Below are positions 1-7,376 of a stretch of 14,071 nt of DNA, piece by piece. Made by a program: the position numbers and the translations under genes. The stretch comes from Dictyocoela muelleri (Eukaryota; Microsporidia). Location of the stretch: NCBI GenBank assembly GCA_016256075.1, contig SDVU01000386.1, forward strand, positions 1 to 14,071. The letters are read 5' to 3'. A model generated the notes under the pieces. The model did not search any database, was not told the DNA's origin, and saw nothing but the letters and a program-made list of their open reading frames with translations. Position 1 is the first letter of the stretch. Every line of letters begins with the position of its first letter.

Positions 1-199
1 GATAAATAAAATATCATGAAAAAGCCTCTAATTACCTGTATCCTGCCGAGTCATTGATAAAACGAAAATCGCGTATATAGCTGGGCTTCTGGGTAGCTTA
101 GGAAGTGACGTATTATTGGAACACCAGGAACCAAATGTCTAAAGACTATGGTTGGAGACAACTCTCCTGGTTGGCAGCTATGGATGTTGTCAGCATGTA
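1..199 (+). mobile_element. SINE-like element, copy 1 (3' part only, cut by window edge)
   Basis: This stretch matches the 3' part of the complete copy at 3296-3850. The match runs from TAATTACCTGTATCCTGC to GTCAGCATGTAAT with about nine mismatches over roughly 165 aligned bases, so these two copies are young or recently active relative to the other three. The 5' part with the tRNA-like head lies outside the window. Past the shared end the sequence becomes a TA-rich tail (ATATATAATATAT). The body contains a short hairpin-forming core (GGAGACAACTCTCC). No protein is encoded. Seen: the alignment. Inferred: that it is a retroposed, RNA polymerase III-type element. Confidence 0.85.
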
Positions 200-635
200 A
201 TATATAATATATATTAATTTTAATAAAGATAAAAAATTAAAAATTAAATTTTAATAAAATAATTTCAATACAACTTATTCGTATTCAACCAAGTTAGTTA
301 CTCTCTTTTTTGAGAAAAATAACTAACTTAATAGGAAATAACATTAATATAATTCAAATAAGCATTAAATCGCTAATTCCTTCAGTCATAAGCTTGATAA
401 TTTTTTATGGCCATATATAGAATTTTTCAAAAATTATCGCAAAGCGTAAGTTTTTGGAAACTTACATATAAAGCCGTAAAAATTATTAAGTTTATAACTG
501 AAGATAACTCGCGATTTAATGCTTATTGGAAATTAGATTCAAGGGATTACCTTTTAAAGAAGCCTGGTTCTCAAAATAAGTGTATAACTAACTTGTTTGA
601 GAACCAATAAGGGTTAAGAAAATCTTTTTGTGTCG
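200..635. other. AT-rich spacer with three short hairpins, no gene
   Basis: Three small perfect or near-perfect stem-loops are visible. One is at 291-329 (AAGTTAGTTA pairing with TAACTAACTT, plus CTC/GAG inside the loop). One is at 446-465 (GTAAGTTT, loop TTGG, AAACTTAC). One is at 565-606 (TGGTTCTCAAA pairing with TTTGAGAACCA). A 67-codon open frame spans 407-610. It has no CCC-type motif before its start, it contains two of the hairpins, and such a length is expected by chance in DNA this AT-rich, so I do not call it a gene. Confidence 0.5.
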
Positions 636-780
636 AAATTTAGTAATCGTGCATAAGAGTTCATGAAAAAAATGATTTCATATTTTTAGAAATCATAAAA
701 AATTACTTTAGTATTTAAATATAATCTTTAAAAATATGAAATCGGGTTTTCATGAGCTCAAAAACATGATTACTAAATTT
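636..780. repeat. Small fold-back element, about 145 bp
   Basis: The left arm starts AAATTTAGTAATC (636-648) and the right arm ends GATTACTAAATTT (768-780). These are perfect complements, and the arms stay complementary inward for about 50 bp through TTCATGA and GATTTCATATTTTTA. Weaker pairing may reach outward to about 625-790. No target duplication is evident and no coding sequence fits inside, so this is a MITE-like palindrome of unassigned family. The 781-940 stretch after it is only A/T runs and a loose palindrome around 823-890. Confidence 0.7.
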
Positions 781-939
781 AAGTCAAAATGGATATTCAG
801 TGCCTTATAAGTTATATTGAAATTATTTATTAAAAAAAATTTAATTTTTTTATTTTTTTTTTTATTTAAAAAAATTTAATAAATTATTTTTAATTCTAGG
901 TAGCTACCTTTGGTCTGGACATATTTTTAAAGAAGACTT

Positions 940-1415
940 AAATTAAGGGTAAAATAATTTTTAAAAAATAAAGGTTTAAAAATAAAGTTAAAAAAGTTAA
1001 GATAAGAGTTAGAAAATAAAGTATAAAAATAAATTTAAAATAAGAGTTAGAAAATAATGGTTCGAAAATAATGGTTAGAAAATAAGAGTTAGAAAATAAA
1101 GTTTAAAAATAAAGTTTAAAAAATACAGTTAAAAGAAAGGTTAAAAACAAAGGATTAAAAAATGATGATAAAAAAAGGTTATAAAATAAGGATTAAAAAA
1201 ACAGGGTTATGAAATAAGTATTATAAATAAGGGTTAAAAAATAAAGGTTGGGAAATAAAAATTATGAAATAAGGGTTATGAAATAAGGGTTATAAAATAA
1301 GGGTTATAAAATAAGGGTTATGAAATAAGGGTTATGAAATAGGGGTATGATAAGGGATAGGAAAAAGGGGTTATAAAATAAGGATTATTAAGCTTTAAAG
1401 AATAAGGGTTGAAAA
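940..1415. repeat. Degenerate 14-bp minisatellite (AAATAAGGGTTATG type)
   Basis: About 30 head-to-tail units have a 14-bp period. The cleanest part, about 1260-1345, repeats AAATAAGGGTTATG or AAATAAGGGTTATA. Earlier units drift to AAATAAGAGTTAGA, AAATAATGGTTAGA and AAATAAAGTTTAAA with the period kept. Each good unit carries GGGTTA, a permutation of the TTAGGG hexamer, but the hexamers are spaced by AAATAA-type filler. Telomeric origin is therefore only a possibility. Confidence 0.85.
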
Positions 1416-1462
1416 AAAAATAATTAATCGAGGTGGATTTCGCGGATCATCTATAACTCTTG

Positions 1463-1610
1463 CAAAATGTCTATAGCTTTGAAAAAACGTGCCTATGTAT
1501 TTGAAATAATGCGCCTATAGCTTTAAAAAATGTGTCTATAGCTTTAAAAAATGTGTATATAGCTTTGAAAAAAATGAATATATTACTTTGAAAAAATGGG
1601 TATATAAAAT
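1463..1610. repeat. 21-bp minisatellite (AATGTGTCTATAGCTTTAAAA type)
   Basis: Tandem units centre on CTATAGCTTTRAAAAA and recur about every 21-23 bp. The two best units are adjacent near 1525-1570, and flanking units are degenerate. The array follows the 14-bp array directly, after a short non-repeated link, and is followed by two further arrays with a similar period. Confidence 0.75.
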
Positions 1611-1624
1611 TGGAAAGTCTGTAA

Positions 1625-1745
1625 TTGACTCATAATAATGCTACAAAGGGGCATAATAATGCTACTAATGGACATATTAATGCACGGGGCTATAATAATA
1701 CAACGGGGGACTATAATAATGCAAAGATGGGACTATATTAATAAA
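1625..1745. repeat. About 21-bp minisatellite (ATAATAATGCTACAAAGGGG type)
   Basis: Five to six imperfect units are of the form (C)ATAATAATGC-A-A-GGGG, each ending in a G run of two to five. Unit length varies from about 18 to 23 bp. This is the third array in a continuous chain of minisatellites between 940 and 2033. Confidence 0.7.
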
Positions 1746-1794
1746 AGAATCGTAAAAATTTTTTAATACACACTTTAAAAATTAAAACTCATCA

Positions 1795-2033
1795 AATTTA
1801 GGGGGTTAAGTTTGAAAATGAGGGTCAAAGTTTATGAATTATAAGTTTAAAAAGGGGTTTATAGGTTTGAAAAAAGGGGATTATAAGTTTGAAAAAATAG
1901 GTATATAGGTTTGAAAAAATAGGATTATAAGTTTGAAAAAAATAGGATTATAAGTTTGAAAAAAGGGGTTTATAAGTTTAAAAAAGAGGGTTTATAAGTT
2001 TGAAAATAGGTTTATAAGTTTGAAAACCCATGT
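1795..2033. repeat. About 21-bp minisatellite (GGTTTATAAGTTTGAAAAAA type)
   Basis: About nine units of TATAAGTTTGAAAAA are separated by short G-containing links (GGGG, AGGAT, AGGTA). Period is 20-23 bp. The TTTGAAAAA half also occurs in the 1463-1610 array, so the two may derive from one ancestor. The array ends at GAAAACCC near 2030. From there to 2280 the DNA is AT-rich with no feature I can support. Confidence 0.75.
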
Positions 2034-2280
2034 AATAACTCTAATATTTTCTTAAAGGATTTTTTTTACATTTTGTTTATACTTTCGGGTCTAGTGAGTG
2101 ACTCAGTATCAATTTTTTTTTAAAAATTAAGATGTAATTTAAATGATTTAATTAATAAATATGAAATGTTTATATTTTAAAAAAACTTATAATTTGTAAT
2201 TGATAGAAATTATACTTTCCATTATTATCATCGTTTTTAAATTTTCCATAATGCTAAAATATAAAAATTTTCAAATTCAC

Positions 2281-2373
2281 AAAATAATTTCATTTCAAAT
2301 TTCCAAAATAATTTCATTTAAATTCCCAAAATAATTTCATTTCAAATTTTTAAAATAATTTCATTTTAAATTC
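2281..2373. repeat. Four tandem 22-24 bp units downstream of the E2 gene
   Basis: Units start at 2281, 2305, 2328 and 2352 and read AAAATAATTTCATTT followed by CAAATTTCC, AAATTCCC or a variant. They end about 50 bp past the stop codon of the minus-strand E2 gene, so they lie in or near its 3' untranslated region. No clear polyadenylation signal stands out there. Confidence 0.8.
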
Positions 2374-2422
2374 AAAAAAAAGGATTAAATTAAATTCAAA
2401 AATTTCAATATTTGATAAAATT

Positions 2423-2848
2423 TCAATCTTTTACAGACTTAGCCCTCCTAACAAATTCCAGATAATCATTCACAAACAACTCACCAGCTTCCACATTTAA
2501 AGGATCTTTACCATCAATTTCAATCAAATTAAAGTAAATATTATAAATAACTTCTTGTAATCCATAACTTGGAGTCCATTCATCTCTTAAGATCTTAAGA
2601 CAATAACATTTTTTATAAATATTTGGATGATAAATTTTAGAATTGCAAAATACTTTAGGTCCAGTAAAAGGATAATTATCTTTTATATGGATTTCAAAAT
2701 TCAGTATTCTATTTTTATAAATACCTTGATCGACATCTATTGTTAGTTTGAATATAAAATCAGATGTTCTTTCTAGATTAAAAATTTTTAATAATGATAA
2801 ATTTTTTAATTCATGGTTTAACCTGAACAATGAAAATGAATCTGTCAT
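2423..2848 (-). CDS. UBC12-like E2 (probable NEDD8-conjugating enzyme)
   Basis: A 141-residue single-exon protein with a UBC fold. E2 enzymes receive a ubiquitin-like modifier on a cysteine and pass it to a target, with an E3 such as a cullin-RING ligase. Visible landmarks in order: YPFTGPKV at 59-66, HPN at 74-76, the likely catalytic Cys83 in CLKILRDEW, and DPLNVEA at 115-121. From memory of the family, CLNILRE-W and EDPLNKEA are marks of UBC12 (UBE2M), so a NEDD8 E2 is the best guess; a divergent ubiquitin E2 is possible. The loop between HPN and the cysteine is about one residue shorter than in UBC12 and has an extra cysteine (Cys81). The N-terminal tail typical of UBC12 is very short. 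The ATG is the first in frame and sits 10 nt after a CCCTCC motif. There are no nearby genes. The length is far beyond chance for this base composition. Confidence 0.93.
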   Translation of the reverse strand: MTDSFSLFRLNHELKNLSLLKIFNLERTSDFIFKLTIDVDQGIYKNRILNFEIHIKDNYPFTGPKVFCNSKIYHPNIYKKCYCLKILRDEWTPSYGLQEVIYNIYFNLIEIDGKDPLNVEAGELFVNDYLEFVRRAKSVKD

Positions 2849-2858
2849 AAATATCTTT

Positions 2859-2864
2859 GGAGGG
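2859..2864 (-). promoter_or_regulatory. CCC-type start-proximal motif of the E2 gene
   Basis: On the minus strand CCCTCC ends 10 nt before the ATG, in otherwise C-poor DNA. Microsporidian genes commonly carry a CCC- or GGG-like motif just upstream of the start codon, which supports both this start and the organism group. The link to transcription start is established for the group and inferred here. Confidence 0.65.
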
Positions 2865-2934
2865 TATTTTTAATTATTTGAAAATGAACTTGTTAAAATA
2901 TTTTTGAGGTAGAAACTTAAATTTTCAAAAATCG

Positions 2935-3120
2935 ACTAATTATGATGATTTTAAAATTTGTGGGGGGGGGGTTTTATGATGGTTTACTAAGAGTTTGGTT
3001 AAGTTTAAAAAAAAACAACAACTAATTATGATGATTTTGTTTTAAGAAATTTTATGACGGTTTTCTAAGGGTTTGGTACAGTTTAAAGAATCAAAAAAAT
3101 AGATGATTATAAAATTTTGA
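2935..3120. repeat. Degenerate tandem repeat, period about 85 bp
   Basis: ACTAATTATGATGATTTT occurs at 2935 and again at 3021, an 86-bp step, each time followed by TTTTATGA-GGTTT-CTAAG-GTTTGGT. A third, weaker unit begins near 3103 with AGATGATTATAAAATTTTGATG. The first unit carries a run of ten G at about 2962-2971. This lies 5' of the E2 gene. The remaining 3121-3279 is plain AT-rich DNA. Confidence 0.65.
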
Positions 3121-3279
3121 TGTATTAATATTTTTATAAAAAGTCGTATTCAGGTTAAAAAATCTGATGATTTTAAAGTTTAAAAATGTTTATAACAGGA
3201 TTCATGTTATAAAATTTTATTGTTTAATTTTGTAAAATACTAAACTTCAAGATAATTTTTCGAGAGATTTTCATTTAAA

Positions 3280-3295
3280 ATGGCAGAAAATTTCT
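3280..3295. repeat. Left target-site duplication of SINE-like copy 2
   Basis: ATGGCAGAAAATTTCT here is repeated exactly at 3851-3866, immediately flanking the element 3296-3850. A 16-bp perfect direct repeat is typical of LINE-assisted retroposition and not of cut-and-paste transposons. Confidence 0.9.
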
Positions 3296-3415
3296 GGCCA
3301 GATAGCTCAGTGGTCGGCCAGATAGCTCAGTGGTCGGCCAGATAGCTCAGTGGTCGGCCAAATAGCTCAGTGGTCGGCCAGATAGCTCAGTGGTCGGCCA
3401 GATAGCTCAGTGGTT
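3296..3415 (+). repeat. Six tandem 20-bp A-box units inside the SINE-like head
   Basis: GGCCAGATAGCTCAGTGGTC is repeated at 3296, 3316, 3336, 3356 (one change, GGCCAAAT), 3376 and 3396. The last unit ends GGTT and runs on into the rest of the head. Each unit holds a full A-box consensus, while there is one B box. The array must be young, because only one internal base differs. It starts exactly at the target duplication, so it was either present on insertion or grew afterwards by slippage. Confidence 0.95.
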
Positions 3416-3850
3416 AACATTCTTGAATGTAAAATTTAAGTATCTTGGTTCGAATTATTTTAAGGTCATCATTATTAAATAATGAGGAAATGGCATTAAT
3501 CGCTCAAAAACTATAGAATTATAGTATAATTTACAGTTGTTCCAGTGTGCTATAGATTATTAAGACTTGGTCTAATATGATAATGAAGCAGAAGGAACTC
3601 TCTTAGGAGTGGGGATGAGTGCGGCGATGTATCTCGGCAAAAAATAATGAAAAATAAAAATTTATGAAAAGCTACTAATTACCTGTATCCTGCTGAGTCA
3701 TTGATAAAACGAAAATCGCGTTTACAGCTGGGCTTCTGGGTAGCTTAGGAAATGACGTATTATTGGAACACCAAGAACCAAAGGTCTAAAGACTGTGGTT
3801 GGAGACAACTCTCCGGGTTGGCAGCTATGGATGTTGTCAACATGTAATGT
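3296..3850 (+). mobile_element. SINE-like element, copy 2 (complete, with duplicated A-box head)
   Basis: A 555-bp non-coding element flanked by a perfect 16-bp target duplication. The head resembles a tRNA: an A box (TAGCTCAGTGG, 3403-3413) and a B box (GGTTCGAAT, 3447-3455) at normal internal-promoter spacing, and GGCC at the start that can pair with GGTC at about 3464-3467. The anticodon region forms a hairpin without a normal 7-base loop, so it is not a working tRNA. The body of about 380 bp carries CTAATATGATAATGAAG, ATCTCGGCAAAAA and the conserved 3' block shared with copy 1. It ends in CATGTAATGT without a long A tail. The copies at 6071, 9860 and 11770 are far more diverged. It probably moved by RNA polymerase III transcription and reverse transcription by a LINE elsewhere. 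Confidence 0.88.
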
Positions 3851-3866
3851 ATGGCAGAAAATTTCT
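3851..3866. repeat. Right target-site duplication of SINE-like copy 2
   Basis: This is the exact second copy of the 16-bp ATGGCAGAAAATTTCT at 3280-3295. From here to 4019 the sequence is AT-rich with no feature I can support. Confidence 0.9.
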
Positions 3867-4019
3867 ATTGAAATTTTTTAGGAAACCTTAAACATATTTT
3901 TAATATTGAAAATCACGGAAATAATTTTTTATAAGCTATCAAAAATTTAAGTTGATAGAGTTGCTTATTAATTTCTTGTATTCAGTTTTTCCTCTTGTTT
4001 CTTTCAAAGAAAAATTACA

Positions 4020-4459
4020 GGGTTTGATCGAAAGTTGCCTACAAAAAGGGTGAGGGTTTTTAACATAAAAAATTAATTTTTTTAAATATATTTTTAATAT
4101 TTAAAATATTAATTTTAAATTGAAATACACAAAATTGCAGGTAGACAACTCTCGATACAAAAGCAATTTTTTATACCAGTATGAATTTAAATTTATTAAG
4201 AAAATTTTTACGAACATTATCGAATTAAGTCAATATACACAGGAAACAAAACACATATTGAATGCAAATAATGTTGAGCTTATGATTTTTTTCATAAATA
4301 TAGCAAAAATTATTTTAACAAATAATTAAAAATCATTTTTAATTTATTTGATATATTTTTAGTACATTTTTATTTATTTTAAATATTCAAAATATATTTA
4401 AAAAAATATTTATGTTAATGACCCCAGCCTTGATGGTAGGCAACTTTCGATACAAGCCC
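4020..4459. mobile_element. 440-bp fold-back element (GGGYTTG ends)
   Basis: The left arm, 4020 to about 4114, starts GGGTTTGATCGAAAGTTGCC. The right arm, about 4366-4459, reads inward GGGCTTGTATCGAAAGTTGC. Both continue with matching TAACATAAA and TTTTTTTAAATATAT blocks, so the arms pair over about 95 bp. The flanks AAAAATTAC (4010-4018) and AAAAATAAC (4460-4468) look like an eroded 9-bp duplication offset by one base. An internal copy of the end motif (GTAGACAACTCTCGATACAA) occurs near 4141. A related end lies at 13992-14037. An open stretch inside (4120-4329) lacks an ATG at its start and is not called. Confidence 0.8.
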
Positions 4460-4664
4460 AAAAATAACAATTATTTAATGTATATATAGTCAGAAAAATA
4501 AATTATATAAAATATAAAACTAAAAAATTTCCTATTAGGAAATTAATTTTCGAAGAAGATGATTCGCTGTTTAAGAGTCTTTTTTAAAAATGATATTGAC
4601 GCATTCCAGAGATATGCGTCCGTAAAGTAAAAGCTGTGAATAAATAGATTTATCAAAAATTCTT

Positions 4665-4934
4665 TTATTGATCGTTGAGGCGGACCTCGCTGTCACATTC
4701 ATTGTTCTCCGTTGTTGACGTTCTCTTGGATCTTTGGAGCTCATCCGATGGGTCATTGGGGTTGTTTTCGAAATTATTTTTATAATCTTTATTTTCTAGA
4801 AATTTCCAAAGTTCAAGATGAAAATTTCTGTAATTACTAGTCGAAAGGATACGACAATATTCATTGTCAACTGTAGTAAGATTGCGATAATTTGATATAT
4901 GTTTGTTTTTTTTTTTGTATTTTTTAATTGTAAT
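4665..4934 (-). pseudogene. Unrecognised coding remnant, 89 open codons
   Basis: The minus strand is open from 4934 to a stop at 4665 with no ATG in frame. The reading includes LTTVDNEYCRIL, FHLELWKFLE and then an acidic, polar tail with NNPNDPSDELQRSK and ECDSEVRLNDQ. The composition looks like real protein, and the DNA at 4670-4760 is clearly richer in G+C than its surroundings. Another frame here (4571-4756) has an ATG but a less protein-like, Arg/Ser/Thr-rich reading. I do not recognise a family. It may be a decayed host gene or part of an old mobile element whose 5' end is lost. Confidence 0.35.
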
Positions 4935-5036
4935 TTACTTTTAATATTCATTTCGAATATTCAAAATTGTAGCATCAAAAAAAGACTCTCTGCATAAAAT
5001 GACCCCTATAAATAGAAAATAAAAATTAATATATTA

Positions 5037-6052
5037 TTTTTTGATAATAAATTTTCATTAATAGGTTCGCTTCACAAAATGACTCATTTAATATAAAAAA
5101 AATCAAAATTCGATAATGAATTTTATTAATAAAGCCACCAGAAAAAATCGGTTATACAACGGTTTGTGTCTCTCAAAAGAAATAAGCAGAGGGAATGAAA
5201 GTATATTGAAAAATAGCACAAAATCATTTGTTAAAAAAGGGTCACTGAGTTAGTTTTATATATAAAAAAATTCTACTGAATAACATTTTTTTCAAAGCAA
5301 AAAATTGTTATTGCTTTGGTGAAATGTTTTTAGATGAAAAACTAAACCAGTGATCTTCTTTAACAAATGATATCGTGTTATTTTTCAATATACTTTCATT
5401 CCCTCTGCTCATTTCTTTTGAGAGACACAAACCGTTGTAGTACCAAAATTTCATCGCAAAAGGACTTGCCTAATAAAATATTATTATAAAATTTAAATTT
5501 TATTTAAATTAAAAATGGACGAAATTGTTTTATAAACATTGATATTAAATTATAATTTTTAGTAAAATATTTTTATTTAACGCTTAAAGTTATACACGTT
5601 AAAATATACACAATTACAAACACAGTATGTTATTTAAACATATGCTTAGAAAGCTATTTCTTGTGTTAATAAGTGCAATTAAAGTGTCTATATATGCTAG
5701 ATTTTCGTTTTATCAATGGGTCTACAGAATTAAATATTCAATATTTATTTTCATGGATATACACACACTGCTGTTTTATCAAAATTAAAGTTTAGAATTT
5801 TCACCATCCCTCAAAGTGTGTTTTCTGGTTTATGAAATATACAATTAATCATAGAATTATAGATTTAATAATTTTATTTAATTATATCTAATTTATTGAG
5901 GAGAGTCGTTTTGTGATTATTTTTTTAGAGACATTATTAATAAAATTCATTGTCAAATTTGATTTTTTTATATCAAATTTAATTTTTTTATATCAAATAA
6001 AAGTCGTCATTTTGTGATGCAGGGCCATCATAAAAATTTATTGTCGATAATC
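5037..6052. mobile_element. About 1-kb fold-back element, interrupted by a MITE
   Basis: The left arm, 5037 to about 5500, and the right arm, about 5870-6052, are inverted copies. TCACAAAATGAC at 5072-5083 is exactly complementary to 6006-6017, and AATGAATTTTATTAATAA pairs with its complement near 5941-5958. The left arm is split by the MITE at 5150-5444; skipping it restores pairing (AAAAATC/ATCGCAAAAGGACT against AATCACAAAACGACT). The TCACAAAATGAC-like motif recurs with small changes near 4993, 5453 and 5905, suggesting the arms were built from repeated subunits. The central part (5500-5870) shows no gene. The ends are approximate and I see no target duplication. Confidence 0.75.
5150..5444. 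mobile_element. Merlin-related MITE (fold-back), 295 bp
   Basis: A nearly complete palindrome. The left end is GGTTATACAACGGTTTGTGT and the right end is its complement, reading inward GGTACTACAACGGTTTGTGT. The arms pair through CTCTCAAAAGAAAT, the GCAGAGGGAATGAAAG block and TATATTGAAAAATA, to a small loop near 5290. Flanks AAAAAATC and AAAATTTC agree at six of eight bases, consistent with an old 8-bp duplication. The ends match those of the transposase-bearing element at 7377-9160, which suggests it was mobilised by that family's transposase. Confidence 0.85.
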
Positions 6053-6070
6053 GATAAACCAAATTTTTGT

Positions 6071-7125
6071 ATATTACATGCTGAAAACATCCATATATGC
6101 CAACCTGGATAGTCGCACATACTTTGATCTTTAGACCTTCGTTTATTGGTGTTCCTATAATAGGTGCTTACTAAACTACAAGAGAATCAGCTGTATAAGA
6201 GAATTTCGTTTAATCAATAAATCAACAATATATATATGTAATTAGTGGCTTTTCCATGATTTTTTTTCGACACCCTTTGCCAATATGCGTCGCCACGCTT
6301 ATAAACATACCTAAGGGTGTCATTGTGCTTTTTTGACTATTAGACCTTGTCTTAATCACACCTATACCACATGGACAACTGTACATTAATACGGTTCCCG
6401 TATACTTAATCCCCCAATAAAAAAAATAAAAATAACCCTTATGGTCGTGACAAAAATTATAAAATCATTAATTTTAAAAATTTTTTAATTTAAAATTAAT
6501 AATTATCAAATTTATTTAAAATTAATTAATTATCAATTTTATAAAAATTAATTAATTCATAAAAAATTGTATAAAATCAATCATATAATCTCCAGAAAGA
6601 CTTTTTTAATCATTAAATTATTAAATATTTCTTTGAGAACGATCTTAAAACTGCTATAAACACTAACACAATATAAACAAATTGGTCTGGTTTAAAAAGA
6701 GGAGTGCTTATAAACCACAATATAACGAAATATTTAAAAACTTTTTTTAGGTTTATGAAAAAAAAGTGTCTTTCTGGAGATTATATTTTGATTTTATACA
6801 ATTTATTATGAATTAATTATTTTTTAATAAAATTGATAATGAATTAATTGTAAATAAAATTGATAATTAATTAATTTTAAATAAAATTAATAATTAATTA
6901 ATTTTAAATTAAAAAAAATTTAAAATTAATGATTTTATTTTTTTTGTCATGACCATAAGGGTTATTTTTATTTTTTTTATTAGGGGGATTAAGTATACGG
7001 AAACCCATTAATACTATATTTCAGCAGTTATTTTCAGCTTAATGACAATTCCAAATATTTATTAAAGTGCCGTCATTAGTATTCCGACTTTGGGCCTCCT
7101 ATAATGTTGCCCTTTTCTTAATACT
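6071..7125 (-). mobile_element. SINE-like element, copy 3 (old, split by a 613-bp insertion)
   Basis: On the minus strand this copy reads towards low coordinates and ends near 6071 with GTAATATACA, matching the CATGTAAT end of copy 2. Recognisable blocks include the complement of ATTGATTAAACGAAATTC, the lysed CTCGGCAAAAA-type region at 6265-6290, and CAACTGT near 6377. The 5' part resumes after the insertion at 7015 and matches the AATGAGGAAATGGCATTAATCGC region of copy 2 near 7041-7060. A weak B-box-like TCGGAAT lies near 7079-7086. The head boundary near 7125 is uncertain. It is much more diverged than copies 1 and 2. Confidence 0.7.
6393..7005. mobile_element. 613-bp fold-back element with perfect 9-bp target duplication
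   Basis: The ends are GGTTCCCGTATACTTAATCC (left) and, reading inward on the other strand, GGTTTCCGTATACTTAATCC (right). The arms of roughly 210-240 bp pair through ATAACCCTTATGGTC and TCTCCAGAAAGAC. CATTAATAC occurs at 6384-6392 and again at 7006-7014, directly outside the ends. The host is SINE-like copy 3, whose alignment continues across the site. The 160-bp centre (about 6605-6765) shows no gene. GG ends and an 8-9 bp duplication resemble Merlin-type elements, but the arm sequence differs from the MITE family at 5150, 8763 and 10216. Confidence 0.92.
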
Positions 7126-7376
7126 AGAAAACATTCTAAAGAAAAGCAAAATTTTGATTTTTTTTTTAAAATTATTACAACCCACAACCATCATATATTT
7201 GGTTAGCAAATTATATTTTTTACGAATATTTATAATATTTTTGTTTTTTTTATAAATTAGATATTAAAAACACGTAATATTATAAATTACCCGTGATTGT
7301 CTGTTTAAAACTAATATTATATGGAAAAAATGATTATTGACTGGTTTACGTTTTTTCTCACAGCAGAATAAAATCG
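7126..7376. other. AT-rich spacer, nothing called
   Basis: Between the SINE-like head and the Merlin-like element I see only AT-rich sequence. The 62-codon frame at 7067-7255 runs through T-rich DNA and overlaps the SINE-like copy. It reads as low-complexity hydrophobic sequence and is of chance length. Confidence 0.4.

Noticed and set aside
407-610. 67-residue protein
   Set aside because: No start-proximal CCC-type motif, two hairpins inside, no recognisable family, and the length is expected by chance in DNA with about 10 percent stop codons per frame.
940-1415. True telomere
   Set aside because: GGGTTA is present in each unit but the hexamers are not contiguous, the array is degenerate, and a gene and repeats lie on both sides.
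3396-3470. A functional tRNA gene at the head of SINE-like copy 2
   Set aside because: A and B boxes are present, but the anticodon arm has no 7-base loop, the T arm does not pair properly, and the sequence is part of a repeated element with a target duplication.
4120-4329. 69-residue protein
   Set aside because: It opens with TTG rather than ATG and lies inside the arms and loop of a fold-back element.
4571-4756. 61-residue minus-strand protein
   Set aside because: Overlaps a longer open frame with a more protein-like reading; its Arg/Ser/Thr-rich start looks like that frame read out of phase.
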